From: Pseudomonas nitroreducens
GTDB taxonomy: Bacteria; Pseudomonadota; Gammaproteobacteria; Pseudomonadales; Pseudomonadaceae
Direction of reading: 5' to 3'
DNA: 64,000 nt
NCBI RefSeq assembly: GCF_024170165.1
Contig: NZ_JALJXP010000018.1
Coordinates: forward strand, 62,001-126,000
Below the pieces are notes generated by a model. That model was not told the origin of the DNA. It did not search any database and worked only from the letters and a program-made list of their open reading frames with translations. Positions 1 to 8,356 of this stretch are shown in pieces (the stretch's first letter is position 1; each line of letters starts with the position of its first letter). A program made the position numbers and the translations under genes.

Positions 1-857
1 AGCTGGGTCACCGCCCGGCTGAGCTGGGCGCGGTGGGTACAGAACAGGTTCATCGGCGTGGCTTCGCCCAGGTAGTCCGTCAGCGCCACTTCCAGCCGGC
101 CGGCACGCACGTCAGCCGCGACGTCCAGCCAGGACTTGTAGACCAGCCCCTGCCCCGCCGCGGCCCAGCGCCGCACCACATCGGCATCGTCGCAGAGGCG
201 GTCGCCGCGCACCGTCACCACGTGCCGCTTGCGGCTGTCGCTGAAACTCCAGCGCTCGTGGGCGCGCCCGCCGAGCATGTAGAGCAGGCAATTGTGCTTC
301 TGGAGCTCGTCCGGATGCGTCGGTTTGCCATGGCGAGCGAAGTACTCCGGCGCGGCGCAGAGCACGCGGCGGTTGTCCGGAGCCAGCGGCAGCGCCACCA
401 GGTTCGAATCGCCTGGCAGGCCGAGACGGAAGGCCACATCCACCGGCTGCCGGTAGAGATCAGCCTGGCGGTCGCTGATCAGCAGGCGCAGGTTCATCCG
501 CGGGTGCAGCGCCTGGAATTCGTCGAGCCAGGGCAGCAGCACGTTGCGACCGAAATCCGAAGGCGCCGAGACCTGGAAGTTGCCGGCGATCTCGCTCTTG
601 CCGCCGGCCAGCAGTTGGCGGCCGTCGTCCAGGCTCTGCAACGCGGCGCGCGCGTGGGCGAGGTACAACTCGCCCTCGGCGGTCAGGCGCAGGCTGCGGG
701 TGGAGCGGGCGAACAGGCGCACGTCGAGCTCGCTCTCCAGGCGCTTGAGCGCCGCGCTGGCCACTGCCGGCGACAGCTCCAGCTCGCGGGCGGCCGCCGA
801 GAGGCTGCCGCGCTCGGCAGTGCGGACGAAGATCTGCAGGTCGTCGAAACGCAGCAT
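1..857 (-). CDS. LysR-family transcriptional regulator (partial, cut by window start)
   Basis: Reading leftwards from ATG at 857, the protein starts MLRFDDLQIFVRTAERGSLS. This is the standard N-terminal winged helix-turn-helix of LysR regulators, including the SAAARELELSPAVASAALKRLE recognition segment at about residues 20-41. The visible 285 residues continue into a periplasmic-binding-like effector domain with no stop before base 1, so only a short C-terminal tail is missing. It is transcribed away from the monooxygenase-fold and dehydrogenase genes that start at 969. By the usual LysR arrangement it may control that divergent pair through the 111-bp spacer. The effector is unknown. Confidence 0.9.
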   Translation of the reverse strand, partial: MLRFDDLQIFVRTAERGSLSAAARELELSPAVASAALKRLESELDVRLFARSTRSLRLTAEGELYLAHARAALQSLDDGRQLLAGGKSEIAGNFQVSAPSDFGRNVLLPWLDEFQALHPRMNLRLLISDRQADLYRQPVDVAFRLGLPGDSNLVALPLAPDNRRVLCAAPEYFARHGKPTHPDELQKHNCLLYMLGGRAHERWSFSDSRKRHVVTVRGDRLCDDADVVRRWAAAGQGLVYKSWLDVAADVRAGRLEVALTDYLGEATPMNLFCTHRAQLSRAVTQ

Positions 858-968
858 TTTCAAAAATCCTTTGAAAGAGACTCTCTACTTACGCGGTTTT
901 TCTTCCCGGCGAAAGAGAGCAGCATGCCCTCAGCTTTCTCGCCCTGCCCCTTACCTGGAGACACCCGG

Positions 969-1256
969 ATGAGCCTGACCCTGATCGCCATCATTCGCGC
1001 CAAGCCCGGCCGCGCCGACAGCCTGCAGGAGCGCCTGCACGGCATGCTCGCGCCGTCGCGCGCCGAGGCCGGCTGCCTGCAGTACGACCTGCACCGCGAC
1101 CTCAAGGACGCCGAACTGATCTACATGATCGAGCAGTGGCGCGATGAGGAAGCCCTGGCCGAGCACGAGGCCAGCCCGCACTTCCAGGCCTTCGTCAAGG
1201 CCGCCCAACCCGACCTGGCGGAACTCGATATCCGCCTGATGAACCGCATCGACTGA
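969..1256 (+). CDS. Small antibiotic-biosynthesis-monooxygenase (ABM) fold protein
   Basis: The protein has 95 residues and starts MSLTLIAIIRAKPG. It has the dimeric ferredoxin-like ABM pattern: a first beta strand, the AEAGCLQYDLHRD segment at about residues 35-47, and an E-Q-W strand (MIEQWRDEEALAEH). Family members act as quinone-forming monooxygenases or stress/quinone-linked enzymes, but the substrate cannot be read from sequence. The ATG at 969 is preceded by a GGAG ribosome site; the longer open frame upstream is not needed. It lies 25 bp before an NADPH-quinone-oxidoreductase-like gene on the same strand, so the two probably form a LysR-controlled pair. Confidence 0.8.
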   Translation: MSLTLIAIIRAKPGRADSLQERLHGMLAPSRAEAGCLQYDLHRDLKDAELIYMIEQWRDEEALAEHEASPHFQAFVKAAQPDLAELDIRLMNRID

Positions 1257-1281
1257 TCGTTCAAAGCGCAAAGGAATTCCC

Positions 1282-2295
1282 ATGAAAGCCATCGGATACA
1301 CCCAGAGCCTGCCCAGCAGCGACGCCAATTCCCTGCTCGACATCCAGCTGCCCGAGCCGACGCCCGGCCCGCGCGACCTGCTGGTGGAAGTGCACGCCAT
1401 CTCCGTCAACCCGGTGGACACCAAGGTGCGCCAGCGCGCCCAGCCCGCCGAAGGCCAGCACAAGGTGCTCGGCTGGGACGCCGCCGGCGTGGTTCGCGCG
1501 GTGGGCAGCGAGGTCAGCCTGTTCAAGCCGGGCGACAAGGTCTGGTACGCCGGCGACCTGACCCGCCCGGGCAGCAACGCGGAACTGCAACTGGTGGACG
1601 AGCGCATCGTCGGCCCGATGCCGCAGAGCCTGGACTTCGCCCACGCAGCCGCCCTTCCGCTGACCACCATCACCGCCTGGGAACTGCTGTTCGACCGCCT
1701 GCAGGTGGCCGAGGGCAAGGCCAGTGCCGGGCAGAGCCTGCTGATCGTCGGCGCTGCCGGCGGCGTCGGCTCGATCCTCACCCAGCTGGCGCGCCAGCTC
1801 ACCGGCATGACCGTGATCGGCACCGCTTCGCGTCCGGAAACCCAGGAGTGGGTGCGCAACCTCGGCGCGCACCACGTGATCGACCACCGCCAGCCGCTGA
1901 GCGAAGAACTCAAGCGCATCGGCGTCGGCGAAGTCACCCACGTGGCCAGCCTCAACCAGACCGAGGAGCACCTCGCCGAAATCGTCGCCAGCCTGCGTCC
2001 GCAGGGCCGCCTGGCGCTGATCGACGACCCGCAGAACCTCGACGTGCGCCTGCTCAAGCAGAAGAGCCTGTCGCTGCACTGGGAGTTCATGTACACCCGC
2101 TCGATGTTCCAGACCGACGACATGATCGAGCAGCACAAGCTGCTGCAGCGCGTGGCCGGGCTGATCGACAGCGGCGTGCTGAAGACCACCCTGGGCGAGC
2201 ATTTCGGTCGCATCGACGCCGCCAACCTGCGTCGTGCCCATGCGCTGCTGGAAAGCAATACGGCCAAGGGCAAGATCGTGCTGGAAGGCTTCTGA
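1282..2295 (+). CDS. Zinc-type alcohol dehydrogenase-like / quinone oxidoreductase family protein
   Basis: The 337-residue protein belongs to the medium-chain dehydrogenase superfamily. The N-terminal GroES-like domain contains SVNPVDTKVRQ and LGWDAAGVV, and the Rossmann domain has the AAGGVGS nucleotide-binding loop near residues 158-164. No structural-zinc cysteine cluster is visible, which favours the zinc-free NADPH quinone-reductase branch. An AAGGA ribosome site precedes ATG 1282. It probably reduces a quinone or enone with NADPH in the cytoplasm. The neighbouring ABM-fold protein supports a quinone-related role, but this is inference. Confidence 0.85.
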   Translation: MKAIGYTQSLPSSDANSLLDIQLPEPTPGPRDLLVEVHAISVNPVDTKVRQRAQPAEGQHKVLGWDAAGVVRAVGSEVSLFKPGDKVWYAGDLTRPGSNAELQLVDERIVGPMPQSLDFAHAAALPLTTITAWELLFDRLQVAEGKASAGQSLLIVGAAGGVGSILTQLARQLTGMTVIGTASRPETQEWVRNLGAHHVIDHRQPLSEELKRIGVGEVTHVASLNQTEEHLAEIVASLRPQGRLALIDDPQNLDVRLLKQKSLSLHWEFMYTRSMFQTDDMIEQHKLLQRVAGLIDSGVLKTTLGEHFGRIDAANLRRAHALLESNTAKGKIVLEGF

Positions 2296-2345
2296 TCGAG
2301 TCAGCTACCGGCCTGGCTTCAACCAGGTCGTGGCGAAACAGCTCC

Positions 2346-2395
2346 CTGTAGGAGCGCCCCGTGGGCGCGATCGCGGGCATGGCCCGCTCCTGCAG
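2346..2395. repeat. REP-like intergenic hairpin
   Basis: The sequence begins CTGTAGGAGCGCCCC and ends GGCCCGCTCCTGCAG, an inverted pair of GTAGGAGCG arms. It lies between the convergent dehydrogenase and btuF-like genes. Nearly the same unit recurs at 14485-14535, and relatives recur elsewhere in the window. Confidence 0.8.
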
Positions 2396-2397
2396 GG

Positions 2398-3198
2398 TTA
2401 CTCTTTCGCCTTGGCGAGCAATCGACAGAGCTTCTCGGTGGCGTCGAGCATCGCGAAGCTCGGCTTCTCCAGGTTGCGATCCGGCACCAGCCAGAGCTGC
2501 CCGAGCCGCGTGGCACTCATCTGCTGCATGCCGGCCCAGCTGCGCAGCTGGTCTTCGCTGGCCGCCAGGATCACCTGCGGATCGCGCGCCAGCACGGACT
2601 CCAGGCCGACCTGCGGCGCCGGCAGGTCGAGGTCGGCAAACAGGTTGCGCCCCCCACAGACCTCCAGCGCCTCGCTGATGATCTGCCGACCGCCAACGGT
2701 ATAGAGCGGGCGGTCCGACACCTGATAGAACACCCGTAGTGGCTGCTCGCGGCGGTACTGCGCGCGCAGTTGCACCATGCGCGCATCGAACGCTTGCGCC
2801 AGCTCACGCCCCTTCTCCGCACGCCCCAGGCGCTCGCCCAGCTCACGGAGCTGCCGGGAGATATCCTCCAGCCGGTGCGGATCAGCCACATAAACCGGAA
2901 TGCCCACGGCCTTCAGGCGTCGCAGCTGCGCTTCGGGCACGGCGCCGGGCCAGACCAGCAGCAGGTCGGGTTGCAGGGCGAGAATCTGTTCGAGGTTGAC
3001 CTGGCCGTAGCGGCCGACGGACGGCAGGCGGTTCAGGGATTCCGGACGCGGCCCGCCATCGAGCAGGCCAGCCAGCCGGTCGGCGGCGCCCAGTTCGAGG
3101 ACCATGTCGGTCAGCGACGGCGCCAGGCTGACCACCCGCTCCGCCGCCGCGACGGGCAGACCGGCAAGCAGCAGGAGAAGGCAGAGGAAACGGCGCAT
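2398..3198 (-). CDS. BtuF-like periplasmic cobalamin/metal-chelate binding protein
   Basis: The 266-residue protein has a cleavable signal peptide ([19 protein letters not shown]) followed by the class III binding-protein start RVVSLAPSLTDMVLELGA. The motif LALQPDLLLVW and the long connecting helix are typical of BtuF/FhuD-type proteins that deliver vitamin B12 or siderophores to an ABC importer. No BtuC or BtuD gene is adjacent. Its start ATG overlaps the stop of the preceding membrane-protein gene (ATGA at 3195-3198), so it is translated from the ribA transcript. Cobalamin is the likeliest ligand given the family, but a siderophore or another chelate is possible. Confidence 0.75.
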   Translation of the reverse strand: MRRFLCLLLLLAGLPVAAAERVVSLAPSLTDMVLELGAADRLAGLLDGGPRPESLNRLPSVGRYGQVNLEQILALQPDLLLVWPGAVPEAQLRRLKAVGIPVYVADPHRLEDISRQLRELGERLGRAEKGRELAQAFDARMVQLRAQYRREQPLRVFYQVSDRPLYTVGGRQIISEALEVCGGRNLFADLDLPAPQVGLESVLARDPQVILAASEDQLRSWAGMQQMSATRLGQLWLVPDRNLEKPSFAMLDATEKLCRLLAKAKE

Positions 3199-3614
3199 CA
3201 GGCCAACTGGCGTGGCAGACGGTACAGCCAGAGGATGACCAGACTGGCGAAGCCCAGCAGCAGGACAGGCACGCCATGCAGGTCGACCAGCACCGCCAGG
3301 GCACCGATCCACGCCGGCAGGCTGCCGACCAGTGCGCCACGGCGCTGTGCGGCGCCCAGCGCCTGCCAGGCGGCGGGCTCACCCGCGCCGTCGCGGGACT
3401 TGCCGGAGGCAATCAGCGCATGCTTGTAGCGGCGGAACAGCGGCAGCGTGAGGAACATCGACAGCAGGCCGACGACGAACACCGGCGTGGCCAGGGATTC
3501 CGGCCCGGGCGCATCGCCCACCAGCGCCAGCATCAGGTGCTGCGGCGCCAGCGCGAGCGCCAGCAGCAACCACCAGAGCAGATTCAGCCGGCGCCGGGCA
3601 GCGGCGCGATTCAC
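3198..3614 (-). CDS. Small integral membrane protein between ribA and btuF-like gene
   Basis: The 138-residue protein starts at GTG 3614, which overlaps the ribA stop codon (GTGA), and ends overlapping the next start. A basic N-terminus ([10 protein letters not shown]) precedes about four hydrophobic segments, at roughly residues 12-32, 40-60, 95-112 and 114-132. I recognise no catalytic motif. Tight coupling on both sides suggests one transcript with ribA and the binding protein. A similar gene in the same place is recalled for P. aeruginosa. Function is unknown; a longer upstream frame exists but runs inside ribA. Confidence 0.7.
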   Translation of the reverse strand: MNRAAARRRLNLLWWLLLALALAPQHLMLALVGDAPGPESLATPVFVVGLLSMFLTLPLFRRYKHALIASGKSRDGAGEPAAWQALGAAQRRGALVGSLPAWIGALAVLVDLHGVPVLLLGFASLVILWLYRLPRQLA

Positions 3615-4240
3615 GAAGCGGATGCCTCGGCCTCGGCTTCGCCCTGGTGCATGTTGCCCAGCATGTGGCCCAGCTTGCCTGCCTTGGTCTGCAGGTAGCG
3701 CTTGTTGTGCGGGTTCAGGCCCTTCTGCAGCGGCACGCGCTCGGCAACGGTCAGGCCGTAGCCTTCCAGCGCCTTCACCTTGCGCGGGTTGTTGGTCATC
3801 AGCCGCAGCGAGCAGACGCCCAGGTGCTTGAGCATCGGCAGGCACATGGCGTAATCACGCTGGTCGGCGCCAAAGCCCAGGGCCAGGTTGGCTTCCACGG
3901 TATCGGCGCCTTCATCCTGCAGGGCGTAGGCGCGGATCTTGTTGAGCAGGCCAATGCCACGGCCTTCCTGGCGCAGGTACAGCAGGACGCCGCGGCCTTC
4001 CTTGGCGATGGCCGACAGTGCGCCCTCGAGCTGGAAACCGCAGTCGCAACGCAGGCTGAACAGCGCATCGCCGGTGAGGCACTCGGAATGCAGACGCCCC
4101 AGCGCCGGCTGGCCGTCGTCGAGCTTGCCCATGGTCAGGGCGACGTGTTCCTTGCCGGTTTCCTCGTCGAGGAAGCCATGCATGGTGAATTCGCCGAAGG
4201 GGGTGGGCAGCTTGGAGGCGGCGACGAAAACGACAGACAC
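3611..4240 (-). CDS. ribA: GTP cyclohydrolase II (stand-alone RibA)
   Basis: The 209-residue enzyme catalyses the first step of riboflavin synthesis, opening GTP to the diaminopyrimidine intermediate. The zinc-binding cysteines are present as SECLTGD and RCDCG (C54, C65, C67), followed by the catalytic [11 protein letters not shown] segment and the TNNPRK motif. Start is GTG 4240 with a good AGGAG ribosome site. A TACAAT -10-like hexamer lies on the minus strand at 4282-4287, so it may have its own promoter. It complements the nearby RibBA, whose RibA-like half lacks these cysteines. Confidence 0.96.
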   Translation of the reverse strand: MSVVFVAASKLPTPFGEFTMHGFLDEETGKEHVALTMGKLDDGQPALGRLHSECLTGDALFSLRCDCGFQLEGALSAIAKEGRGVLLYLRQEGRGIGLLNKIRAYALQDEGADTVEANLALGFGADQRDYAMCLPMLKHLGVCSLRLMTNNPRKVKALEGYGLTVAERVPLQKGLNPHNKRYLQTKAGKLGHMLGNMHQGEAEAEASAS

Positions 4241-4377
4241 CGGAAACTCCTGAAAGATTTATCTAAGGAAGGAGGACCGGGATTGTAACAGCTGCGCCGG
4301 CCGCACCGTCATTGCGAATTCTGCAAGATAAGCATCGATGCTGTTGATAGAAGTCACGGGGACTGCAGACTGGCGGC

Positions 4378-5031
4378 TCAGTGCTTGGCCTGGATGTACA
4401 TCATGCCCTGGTCTTCGCGCCAGCCGACGCGGTTGAGGTAGCTCATGCCCAGCAGGATGTCGGTGGGGAAGTCGCCTTCGAGGACCACCGCTTCGACCCC
4501 CAGCACCTCGACGCCGCCGAGCTTCACGCTATTGAGAGTCACCCGCCAGCCCTTGGCCGTGCCGCTGGCGGTGGAGGCCATCATCGGCGTACCGCCGGCG
4601 CGGTAATCCAGTCCCAGGCGCCGGGCCTGACCTTCGTTCATGGCGATCGAGGTCGCGCCGGTGTCCACCAGGAACTGCGCATTCTGGTTGTTGATCGTGC
4701 CAGCCACCCAGTAATGGCCGCCGGTACCGCGGGCGATGCTGGTCTCGGTGCGCGCGGCCGGCGCGGCATAGCCGGCCGTGTTGTACTCGCGGCTCAACTC
4801 ATAGGTCTGCTCGACGCCCCCCACGCGCAGTACCGCCTTGTGGCTGTCGGCACTGACCACCTGCACGCCTTCCGGGCCGGTCTGGCCGACCTTCACCAGC
4901 TTGCGCTGGCCGTCGATGCTGAGCACTGCCGCGCCAGGGAACAACCCCACCACCTGCACCTGCGGCGCTGCCAGCGCGGCGAAGGAGCAGAGGGACAGGC
5001 AGATCAGGGCGGACAGGCGCATGGCGGTCAC
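4378..5031 (-). CDS. Retropepsin-like periplasmic aspartic protease
   Basis: The 217-residue protein has an N-terminal signal peptide (MTAMRLSALICLSLCSFAALA). Its clan AA aspartic protease domain has the catalytic FLVDTGATSIAMN motif at D123-T124-G125 and a second conserved ILLGMSYL segment near the C-terminus. Such bacterial single-domain proteases dimerise to form the active site and act in the periplasm. The start ATG overlaps the stop of the upstream binding-protein gene (ATGA at 5028-5031). The target is unknown. Confidence 0.85.
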   Translation of the reverse strand: MTAMRLSALICLSLCSFAALAAPQVQVVGLFPGAAVLSIDGQRKLVKVGQTGPEGVQVVSADSHKAVLRVGGVEQTYELSREYNTAGYAAPAARTETSIARGTGGHYWVAGTINNQNAQFLVDTGATSIAMNEGQARRLGLDYRAGGTPMMASTASGTAKGWRVTLNSVKLGGVEVLGVEAVVLEGDFPTDILLGMSYLNRVGWREDQGMMYIQAKH

Positions 5032-5813
5032 TCCTTGGGCGGCAGCAGCGGTTTCAGCGGGGCGTAGGGCCAGTGCCAGCGGGCGAAGATGCGTTCCAGC
5101 TCACCGCTGCGGTAGAGCACCTGCATGCGTGAATCATAGAGTCTCGCCAATGCCCGCCCACGGTCATTGTTGGCGAAGCCAAGATACAGCGGAATCGAAC
5201 CGACATCGGTGATGTGGTAGACGCTGGCATCAACGCCCCTGGCCTCGACCATCTCTTCCAGTTCGGGCCGCGCGTCGATGAAGTAATCGATACGGTGGCC
5301 GTCGAGCATCGGCAGGGCGGAGCTGCGCCGTTGCAGCTCGTTGCGTTGCTTGAGGTGGTCCAGGTAGCGGTCGAAGGCATAGCCGCGCATCCAGGCCAGG
5401 CGATAGCCGTCCAGCGTGGCAAGGGTCGGCTGGGGCGAAGTCTTCAGGCCCAGCGCACCGATGGGATCGACGTCATAGGGCCAGTGCGGATAGATGATGT
5501 GGTCGATTTCGTTGCGGTAGGAGCCGACCCAGGCGTCCGCCTCGCCGCGCTGCACCAGCCCGACCGAGCGCACGTAGGGCTCGCTGCGCAGGCTCAGGCG
5601 CACGCCCTCGGGCTCGTAGATGGCCCGCAGCAGATCCCAGGCCAGGCCACGGCCGTCGGCCTGGCTGTAGTTGACCCAGACCTCGCTGACCACCCGGACT
5701 TCCGTGGGCAGTCCGGCGGGCACTTCGGTGGTCTTGTCAGCGGCCAGAGCCGAAGCCGGGGAGATCGCCGGCAGCCAGCACAGGCAGAGAAGCAGGCACA
5801 GCAGTCGGCGCAT
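5028..5813 (-). CDS. Periplasmic solute-binding protein, SBP_bac_3-like
   Basis: The 261-residue protein begins with a signal peptide (MRRLLCLLLCLCWLPAISPASALA). It then resembles family 3 extracellular solute-binding proteins: VWVNYSQADGRGLAWDLLRAIY, followed by QRGEADAWVGSYRNEID. No transporter permease is adjacent, so a sensor or orphan role is as likely as transport. It follows pgpA by 9 bp and overlaps the aspartic protease gene, placing it in the same operon. The ligand cannot be assigned. Confidence 0.75.
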   Translation of the reverse strand: MRRLLCLLLCLCWLPAISPASALAADKTTEVPAGLPTEVRVVSEVWVNYSQADGRGLAWDLLRAIYEPEGVRLSLRSEPYVRSVGLVQRGEADAWVGSYRNEIDHIIYPHWPYDVDPIGALGLKTSPQPTLATLDGYRLAWMRGYAFDRYLDHLKQRNELQRRSSALPMLDGHRIDYFIDARPELEEMVEARGVDASVYHITDVGSIPLYLGFANNDRGRALARLYDSRMQVLYRSGELERIFARWHWPYAPLKPLLPPKE

Positions 5814-5822
5814 CGATCTTCC

Positions 5823-6344
5823 TCAGATCAGCCAGTGGGCCCAACCCCATGTCAGGCCTTGCATCACCAGCCAGGCGAAAACGCCGGCCAGCACATCATC
5901 CAGCATGATGCCGACGCCGCCGTGGACGTTGCGGTCGATCCAGCTGATCGGCCAGGGCTTGGAAATATCGACGATGCGGAACACCACGAAACCGACCAGC
6001 AACCACCACCAGCCTTCCGGCACCAGCCAGAGGGTGATCCACATGCCGACCATCTCGTCCCAGACGATCCCTTCGTGATCATGGACCCGCAGGTCGTCGG
6101 CGACCTTGCCGCACAGCCAGAAGCCGAACAGCATGGTGACGCCCAGCATCAGCCAGTAACCCCAGTCCGGCAGCATCTGCCAGAGTGGTATGAAGGGTAG
6201 CGCAACCAGCGAACCCCAGGTGCCCGGCGCCTTGGGCAGGGTGCCCGAGCCGAAGCCGAAGGCCAGGAAGTGCCAGGGATTGCTCCATACCGAATGGGGT
6301 ACGGGTTGGGCCGGGGCCTGGTTGGGGTGTTCTGTCACGGTCAC
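5823..6344 (-). CDS. pgpA: Phosphatidylglycerophosphatase A
   Basis: The 173-residue inner-membrane enzyme removes phosphate from phosphatidylglycerophosphate to give phosphatidylglycerol. Family features are the GTLPKAPGTWGSL motif at about residues 34-46, the acidic VWDEMVGMW motif, and a C-terminal DVLAGVFAWLV transmembrane segment with an upstream D-R-N. Its ATG overlaps the thiL stop (ATGA at 6341-6344). This thiL-pgpA coupling is common in gammaproteobacteria. Confidence 0.93.
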   Translation of the reverse strand: MTVTEHPNQAPAQPVPHSVWSNPWHFLAFGFGSGTLPKAPGTWGSLVALPFIPLWQMLPDWGYWLMLGVTMLFGFWLCGKVADDLRVHDHEGIVWDEMVGMWITLWLVPEGWWWLLVGFVVFRIVDISKPWPISWIDRNVHGGVGIMLDDVLAGVFAWLVMQGLTWGWAHWLI

Positions 6345-7300
6345 TCCATGAAATGCAGGTAGCCGCCCTGACGCGGCGTGATGTCGGCACCACTGCCATC
6401 GAGCACGCGCACGCCCGATCCGGCTTCCACCCTACCGACCACGCGCAGGGCCGGCCAGTTCGCCGAAAGTGCCGGCAGATGCTCCGCTGGCAGCGTGAAG
6501 GCGAGCACGTAGTCGTCGCCGGCGCCCAGCTTGAGCTGCTGGGCGCGCTCGGCACCCAGCAGGGCTTCCAGCGCGGGGCTCTCGGGCAGTTTGTCGGCTT
6601 CGACGATGAGCGCCACGCCCGAGGCGCGGGCAATGTGCCCGCAGTCGGCGAGCAGCCCGTCGGAAATATCCAGCGCCGCCGTGGCCTTGCCGCGCAGCGC
6701 CTGGCCGAAGTCCAGTTGCGGCTGCGGCGACCAGTAGCGCGCCAGCAGCGGCTCGGCGACGGACGGTTCGGCAGTCATCTCGCCCAACACCAGCGGCAGC
6801 GCGCCGCCCGCCTCACCCAGCGGACCACCGACACAGAGCAGATCGCCCGGCCGCGCACCGGCGCGGGTCAGCGCCTGCCCGGCGGGCACGCCGCCGAACA
6901 CGGTGACGGTCATCGCCAGCGGGCCACGGGTGGTATCGCCGCCGATCAGCGCCAGCGCGCATTCCTGCGCCTTCTGGTTCAGGCCACGGGCGAAACCTTC
7001 CAGCCAGGCCGGATCGGCTTCGGGCAGGGTCAGGGCAAGGGTGAAGCCGATGGGCGCGGCGCCCATGGCTGCCAGGTCGCTGGCGGACACCGCCAGGGCA
7101 CGCTGGCCGAGCAGGAAGGGATCGCAGGCGGCGGGGAAATGCACGCCGACGACCAGGGTATCGGTGGAGATCGCCAGCTGTTCGCCGGCTTTGGGCGCAA
7201 GCAGCGCACAGTCGTCGCCGATCCCCAATGCCACTGCCTCGCCGCCGGCCGCACAGGCGGCCGAGGCGAAGTAGCGACGGATCAGCTCGAACTCACCCAT
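6341..7300 (-). CDS. thiL: Thiamine-monophosphate kinase
   Basis: The 319-residue ATP-dependent kinase converts thiamine phosphate to thiamine diphosphate. It shows the GIGDDCALL metal-binding motif at residues 26-34, the STDTLVVGVHF segment, and the ALDISDGLLAD motif near residue 210, as in PurM-superfamily ThiL proteins. It lies 3 bp after nusB and overlaps pgpA, within the conserved rib-nusB-thiL-pgpA operon. Confidence 0.95.
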   Translation of the reverse strand: MGEFELIRRYFASAACAAGGEAVALGIGDDCALLAPKAGEQLAISTDTLVVGVHFPAACDPFLLGQRALAVSASDLAAMGAAPIGFTLALTLPEADPAWLEGFARGLNQKAQECALALIGGDTTRGPLAMTVTVFGGVPAGQALTRAGARPGDLLCVGGPLGEAGGALPLVLGEMTAEPSVAEPLLARYWSPQPQLDFGQALRGKATAALDISDGLLADCGHIARASGVALIVEADKLPESPALEALLGAERAQQLKLGAGDDYVLAFTLPAEHLPALSANWPALRVVGRVEAGSGVRVLDGSGADITPRQGGYLHFME

Positions 7301-7303
7301 GCC

Positions 7304-7786
7304 TCAGCGCTTGGCGCCACGCAGTTCGGCGGCGCGCAGGCGCGGAGCGAGCTTGTCCAGCACGCCGTTGACGAACTTGTGCCCGTCGGTGGCGCCGAAG
7401 GTCTTGGCCAGCTCGATGCCTTCGTTGATGACGACCTTGTACGGTACGTCCAGGCGGTTGCGCAGCTCGTAGGTAGCCAGGCGCAGGATGGCCAGCTCCA
7501 CCGGGTCGACCTCTTCCAGGGCGCGGTCCAGGCAGGGAGTGAACTCCTCGTCCAGATCGGTCTTCAGGCGCGGTACGCCGTGCAGGATCTCGTGGAAGTA
7601 GGCGCCGTCGACATCGCTGAAATCGTTCTCGGTGCGGAACGACGCCTCGATCTCGTTGAGCGGCTGGCCAGCCATCTGCCAGGAGTACAGGGCCTGCACC
7701 GCAAGGCTGCGGGCCTTGCGACGCATGGCGATCTTGTTCGGCTTGGCGGGCTTGGCCGGGGTGTTGCTGCCGTCCTGGGTGCTCAC
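7304..7786 (-). CDS. nusB: Transcription antitermination protein NusB
   Basis: The 160-residue protein partners with ribosomal protein S10 (NusE) in rRNA antitermination. The core begins [20 protein letters not shown] and continues with the all-helical NusB fold, including [14 protein letters not shown] and [15 protein letters not shown] chose GTG 7786, which overlaps the ribH stop as GTGA and gives the usual family length. The longer open frame is a shadow of ribH. The short extension [17 protein letters not shown] is flexible. Confidence 0.93.
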   Translation of the reverse strand: MSTQDGSNTPAKPAKPNKIAMRRKARSLAVQALYSWQMAGQPLNEIEASFRTENDFSDVDGAYFHEILHGVPRLKTDLDEEFTPCLDRALEEVDPVELAILRLATYELRNRLDVPYKVVINEGIELAKTFGATDGHKFVNGVLDKLAPRLRAAELRGAKR

Positions 7787-8259
7787 TTGGCCTCCAGCTG
7801 CGACAGCAGGCTCACCATTTCCAGGGCGGACAGGGCAGCTTCGGCGCCTTTGTTGCCGGCCTTGGTGCCGGAGCGCTCGATGGCTTGTTCGATGGAGTCG
7901 ACCGTCAGCACGCCGAAGGCGACCGGCACGCCGAACTGCAGGGAAACCTGTGCCAGGCCCTTGGTGCATTCGCCCGCTACGTATTCGAAGTGCGGGGTGC
8001 CGCCACGGATCACCGCGCCGAGGGCGATGATGGCGTCGAACTCACCGCGCTGGGCGACTTTCTGCGCTACCAGCGGGATTTCGAAGGCGCCCGGAGCGCG
8101 GATCACGGTGATGTCGCTCTGGGCGACGCCGTGGCGCACCAGCGCGTCGATGGCGCCTTCCACCAGGCTTTCCACCACGAAGCTGTTGAAGCGGCCAACC
8201 ACCAGGGCGAAGCGGCCTTTGGGGGCGATGAAGGTACCTTCGATGGTCTTCAGGGTCAT
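7783..8259 (-). CDS. ribH: 6,7-dimethyl-8-ribityllumazine synthase
   Basis: The 158-residue enzyme condenses the RibBA and RibD products to the riboflavin precursor lumazine. Motifs include [12 protein letters not shown] near the N-terminus, [10 protein letters not shown], and [14 protein letters not shown] with the catalytic histidine. ATG 8259 is preferred over the in-frame TTG at 8265 because it gives the [10 protein letters not shown] start usual in pseudomonads. It follows ribBA after a 97-bp gap holding a GC-rich hairpin and overlaps nusB. Confidence 0.95.
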   Translation of the reverse strand: MTLKTIEGTFIAPKGRFALVVGRFNSFVVESLVEGAIDALVRHGVAQSDITVIRAPGAFEIPLVAQKVAQRGEFDAIIALGAVIRGGTPHFEYVAGECTKGLAQVSLQFGVPVAFGVLTVDSIEQAIERSGTKAGNKGAEAALSALEMVSLLSQLEAK

Positions 8260-8325
8260 GGACAAGTCTCACTGTTAAAGAGCCGGAGCGTCACAGTGGC
8301 GCTCCGCAAATAGGGTAGAAGAACG

Positions 8326-8353
8326 GCACCGCCGTGCCAGGGCACGGCGGCGA
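8326..8353 (-). terminator. GC-rich hairpin between ribBA and ribH
   Basis: Just after the ribBA stop the minus strand reads GCCGCCGTGCC, CT, GGCACGGCGG, an eleven-pair stem followed by a short pyrimidine stretch rather than a clear T-run. It could be a weak terminator or a processing/stability hairpin that tunes ribH relative to ribBA. Confidence 0.45.
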
Positions 8354-8356
8354 GGT

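Noticed and set aside
8260-8265. TTG start for ribH giving two extra residues
   Set aside because: The ATG at 8259 gives the conserved [10 protein letters not shown] start.
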